DNA of 64,000 bases from Microbacterium sp. Se63.02b (GTDB lineage: Bacteria > Actinomycetota > Actinomycetes > Actinomycetales > Microbacteriaceae). The stretch covers positions 682,001 to 746,000 of the forward strand of contig NZ_CP050453.1 of NCBI RefSeq assembly GCF_014171575.1, written 5' to 3'. Made by a program: the position numbers and the translations under genes. Positions 61,922 through 64,000 of this stretch are shown in pieces (the stretch's first letter is position 1; the number at the start of each line of letters is the position of its first letter). The notes under the pieces are model-generated. The model searched no databases, was not told the DNA's origin, and worked only from the letters and a program-made list of their open reading frames with translations.

Positions 61922-62115
61922 GCCGAGGTCCTGCCGAAGTGCGCACGAACCTCGTCGGCCTGCTCGGGGGTCAGCTCCCAGCGCTGGTTCTTCAAGTGGT
62001 CGGGGTAGCGCTCGCGCAGATAGCGGCGCACAGTGATGCCGGGCCGATCACCGTCGTTGTGACCGAGTTCGCGGCCGAGCTCGGCGGGGGTGATGACGTC
62101 GTGCGATGCGCTCAT
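61918..62115 (-). CDS. Small HTH-like protein upstream of the GIY-YIG pair
   Basis: 65 residues: SHDVITPAELGRELGHNDGD, RPGITVRRYLRERYPDHLKN and LTPEQADEVRAHF. The layout resembles a small winged-helix or Lsr2-like DNA-binding domain. ATG 62115 chosen at MSASHDV; ATGA overlap with the first GIY-YIG gene suggests one three-gene unit. Confidence 0.55.
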   Translation of the reverse strand: MSASHDVITPAELGRELGHNDGDRPGITVRRYLRERYPDHLKNQRWELTPEQADEVRAHFGRTSA

Positions 62116-62194
62116 GAGGTCATCATGCACGATGCCCTCGTTGACCGCATTCCCACGGATTGTCCTCGAAGGTCGGCAGTGTCCCGGGTTGTTC

Positions 62195-62845
62195 TCAGTG
62201 CTGCAGGCCATCTTCTCGCTGAGGTGCGGAGGAGCCAGCAAGACCATACCGATCGAGGTGCACACCGCGAAGCTCGGGGAAGGCATCGGAGACGCGCTTC
62301 GGTGGCGCGGGAGTCCGCGGCACCTTCGGGGCGGGGGTGTGCTGAGCCGCACTCTGCAAGCTGGACCGAACCATGTGCGAGGTGAACTGTCGCGGCCGCA
62401 TCATCAGCCGGCCGTTCCATGCGGGACCGAGATCGATGAGGTGATGGTCGGAGGAGACGATCACGTCCGCGTCGACGGCGGGGTCCTTCGCGAGGGCGAG
62501 GATGTTATTGTCCTCGTGATTCCCGATGGCATAGTCGCGGACGACCGGGTCCACGATCGCGCCTCCGGAGTCGTCGCAGGCCTCGGCGACGAACTCGATG
62601 TACTTGGCCGTGGTTCGTTCAGACTGCCCGGAGGCGATCATCAGGCGGTGGACGTTCCGCAGGATGTGCGGCGAGGTGAACAAACGCACCTGCTGATCGA
62701 ACGCGAGCGAGAGAGCGTCGGATGCCGCCGAAGGGGAGGGGAGCTTGTCGGGGAGCAGCATTCCGGTGCCGCTACGGATGTGGTCGAGGTAGACGTTGAT
62801 GTCGTAGACGACCGCGATCCGAGGGCGCTCCCGCTGGCTGTTCAT
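62195..62845 (-). CDS. PIN-domain toxin (VapC-like)
   Basis: 216 residues. AVVYDINVYLDHIRSGTG has the first catalytic Asp, DDSGGAIVDPV the middle acids and EDNNILALAKDPAVDADVIV-SSDHHLI the last, the order of PIN-domain RNases. A Pro-rich C-terminal tail (about 40 residues) follows. ATG 62845 overlaps the antitoxin gene by four bases. The longer open frame upstream is a shadow. Confidence 0.78.
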   Translation of the reverse strand: MNSQRERPRIAVVYDINVYLDHIRSGTGMLLPDKLPSPSAASDALSLAFDQQVRLFTSPHILRNVHRLMIASGQSERTTAKYIEFVAEACDDSGGAIVDPVVRDYAIGNHEDNNILALAKDPAVDADVIVSSDHHLIDLGPAWNGRLMMRPRQFTSHMVRSSLQSAAQHTPAPKVPRTPAPPKRVSDAFPELRGVHLDRYGLAGSSAPQREDGLQH

Positions 62846-63087
62846 GAGGTTCCCAAGTCCTCGATGAGCTTGAGCGTTTCCTCGGTCGTGTAGACCTTGC
62901 CGCCGCGCTCTTCGAGCATCTCGGCGTGCAGATCGTTCATCTGCTGGACGCGGAGCTTCTTCTTGAACTCCTTCATGGCGACGCGCAGGAATTCGCTGCG
63001 GTTGCCGCCGCCGAACGCATCGGCGAGCTCCTGGAGCAAAGGGACGTCCGTCTCTTCGACGGCGAAACTGATCGGTCGTGCAGCCAT
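62842..63087 (-). CDS. Ribbon-helix-helix-like antitoxin (VapB-like)
   Basis: 81 residues. ARPISFAVEETDVPLLQELA and FGGGNRSEFLRVAMKEFKKK form the strand-helix-helix DNA-binding part; the C-terminal KVYTTEETLKLIEDLG would block the toxin. ATGA-coupled to the PIN gene. Tandem repeats just upstream are likely its operator. Confidence 0.75.
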   Translation of the reverse strand: MAARPISFAVEETDVPLLQELADAFGGGNRSEFLRVAMKEFKKKLRVQQMNDLHAEMLEERGGKVYTTEETLKLIEDLGTS

Positions 63088-63104
63088 TCGAGGCCTCCAA
63101 GCGT

Positions 63105-63125
63105 GTTAGTAATGCATTAGTAATG
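63105..63125. promoter_or_regulatory. Tandem repeat operator of the toxin-antitoxin pair
   Basis: GTTAGTAATG (63105-63114) and ATTAGTAATG (63116-63125) repeat with an 11-base period, one helical turn apart, AT-rich, 18 bases before the antitoxin start. Typical of RHH operator spacing. Confidence 0.6.
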
Positions 63126-63237
63126 GTACGTCGAGAGGTCGACATCGACAAGAGTGGTCTCGAATCCCGCACGCAGTTCGCGGGATATCGGCCACCATTG
63201 CGATTCGGCTTAGATGCTGGCTGATATGTTCGGCGGC

Positions 63238-63585
63238 ATGGCCCGCAAAATCGTGCATCAGCTCGTCGACGACATCGACGGAGAAGTCCTGGAAGTCGGA
63301 TCCGGCGAGGCGGTGACCTTCTCCCTGAACGGCACCGCGTACGAGATCGATCTGTCCGAGAAGAACGCAGCAGCGTTGCGAGAGGCCTTTGAGCCGTGGA
63401 TCGCGGCAGCCCGCCGGGTGTCCGCCGGCGGTACTCGCGGAGGCCGTGGGCGCCGGAACTCGCAGGGCGCCGCCAAGCGCGACCTCTCGGCAATCCGCGC
63501 GTGGGCGAAGGAGAACGGTCACCAGGTCTCCGACCGCGGCCGCGTCCCCGACGCGGTGCAGCAGGCGTACGACGCCGCGCACTGA
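63238..63585 (+). CDS. lsr2: Lsr2 nucleoid-associated protein
   Basis: 115 residues. MARKIVHQLVDDIDGEVLEV, then VTFSLNGTAYEIDLSEKNAA form the oligomerisation domain; the C-terminal IRAWAKENGHQVSDRGRVPD has the RGR motif that inserts into the minor groove of AT-rich DNA. It silences foreign DNA, like H-NS. ATG 63238 is chosen at MARKIV; an in-frame TTG/GTG extension to 63214 has no support. Confidence 0.9.
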   Translation: MARKIVHQLVDDIDGEVLEVGSGEAVTFSLNGTAYEIDLSEKNAAALREAFEPWIAAARRVSAGGTRGGRGRRNSQGAAKRDLSAIRAWAKENGHQVSDRGRVPDAVQQAYDAAH

Positions 63586-63592
63586 GGCCGCC

Positions 63593-63991
63593 GTGGGAGA
63601 GGCGCGCGGGTTCGAGCAGGGGACGAACTGGAAGGCGAAGAACGCCGCGAGTATCCGTCTGCGCGTCGGCGACGGAAAGAAGCACCCGGTTCGTTCCTCT
63701 GATGGCGCCCCGCGGCTTACGTCTGAGGAGCAGCGGCGAGCGGACGTCCTGCGTGAGCAGGAGCGTGAACGCATCGCGAAAGAGCGCCAGGCGCGCGCGG
63801 GGCGCGCACGTGGGCAACGGCGTGAGGCCGGGCTCGACGCACGCCATGCTGAGCGCGATCACACACCAAAGGGGTGGGTGCCGGCGAACCGGCGAGGGTA
63901 CGTCGATCCGCTCTCGCAGGCAGCTGATCCACGGCCGACGGCGCCGCTCAAGAAGAAGAAGTTCCGTCGCGGCCGCCGCGAGCTACAGTAG
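63593..63991 (+). CDS. Basic hypothetical protein
   Basis: 132 residues from GTG 63593 (GEARGFEQGTNWKAKNAASI), eight bases after lsr2. Rich in Arg, Lys, Gln and Glu, with a long basic helix (EQRRADVLREQERERIAKER) and a KKKKFRRGRR end; probably binds nucleic acid. No family recognised. Reaches nearly to the window end. Confidence 0.5.
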   Translation: MGEARGFEQGTNWKAKNAASIRLRVGDGKKHPVRSSDGAPRLTSEEQRRADVLREQERERIAKERQARAGRARGQRREAGLDARHAERDHTPKGWVPANRRGYVDPLSQAADPRPTAPLKKKKFRRGRRELQ

Positions 63992-64000
63992 CTGAATCTC

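Overview
This window comes from a high-GC actinobacterium, most likely Microbacteriaceae and Microbacterium-like. The signs are frequent GTG/TTG starts, Lsr2, DivIVA, DUF3224, a DUF7882-like protein, a CmtR-type ArsR regulator, ATGA-coupled operons and very little AT-rich sequence. There are no rRNA genes, no complete tRNA, no CRISPR array and no recognisable transposase or integrase. All assignments were made by reading sequence; no database search was run.

Layout. (1) 0-8.1 kb looks like ordinary chromosome: a lipoprotein intradiol-dioxygenase homologue, a fatty acid desaturase, a DivIVA-type coiled-coil protein, small hypothetical proteins and an M23 peptidase with VCBS repeats. (2) 8.2-17 kb is an accessory/defence block. 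It starts beside what looks like the 3' half of a tRNA, then carries an Abi_C/HEPN-type protein, a divergent small HTH regulator with a perfect 16-bp inverted repeat, and a five-gene restriction-modification unit: two N6-adenine methyltransferases, an unknown protein, a short McrB-like AAA+ protein and McrC. Poorly conserved ORFs and a HAD-like protein follow. (3) 17.6-54 kb is a mosaic of metal and thiol modules separated by gene scars: a CopB fragment; a TlpA-CcdA pair; cmtR-cadA-cadD-lspA; a leftward run of about 12 genes for copper and lipoprotein handling (copC, copD-ctaG, a DUF3515 lipoprotein, lnt, ctaG, a small membrane protein, lspA, copC, CDF exporter, CzcO-like flavoprotein, dsbA, DUF6153-like); a dead arsC; a toxin-antitoxin pair; a second cmtR-cadA-dsbA unit; an ars operon (trxB-trxA-acr3-arsR/arsC fusion, with arsC just downstream); a deleted arsenic-type flavoprotein; and a CsoR-controlled copper operon (copZ-secreted protein-copA-YHS-copB-csoR) divergent from an FAD oxidoreductase and copper-associated exported proteins. 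(4) 53.9-64 kb holds gene scars, a glyoxalase, a third lspA, an alkylsulfatase, a UDG-like protein, lipoproteins, a GIY-YIG pair, a VapBC-like pair and Lsr2.

How it fits together. The island exports or sequesters Cd/Pb/Zn (CadA, CadD, CDF), Cu (CopA, CopB, CopZ, CsoR, CopC/D, CtaG) and arsenite (Acr3), with arsenate reduction fed by its own TrxA/TrxB. Envelope enzymes (three LspA, one Lnt, two DsbA, TlpA/CcdA) accompany the metal genes and probably mature the secreted or lipoprotein metal-handling factors encoded beside them.

A recurring feature is reading-frame disruption. At least eight genes need a one-base shift (intradiol dioxygenase, small ORF at 1.2 kb, coiled-coil gene at 7.3 kb, lspA at 22.5 kb, arsC at 33.9 kb, cadA2 three times, GIY-YIG gene at 61.3 kb). 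Most shifts lie in short G/C runs and may be sequencing errors. The Cys-to-Gly change in arsC, the internal deletion in the flavoprotein and the truncated fragments cannot be explained that way.
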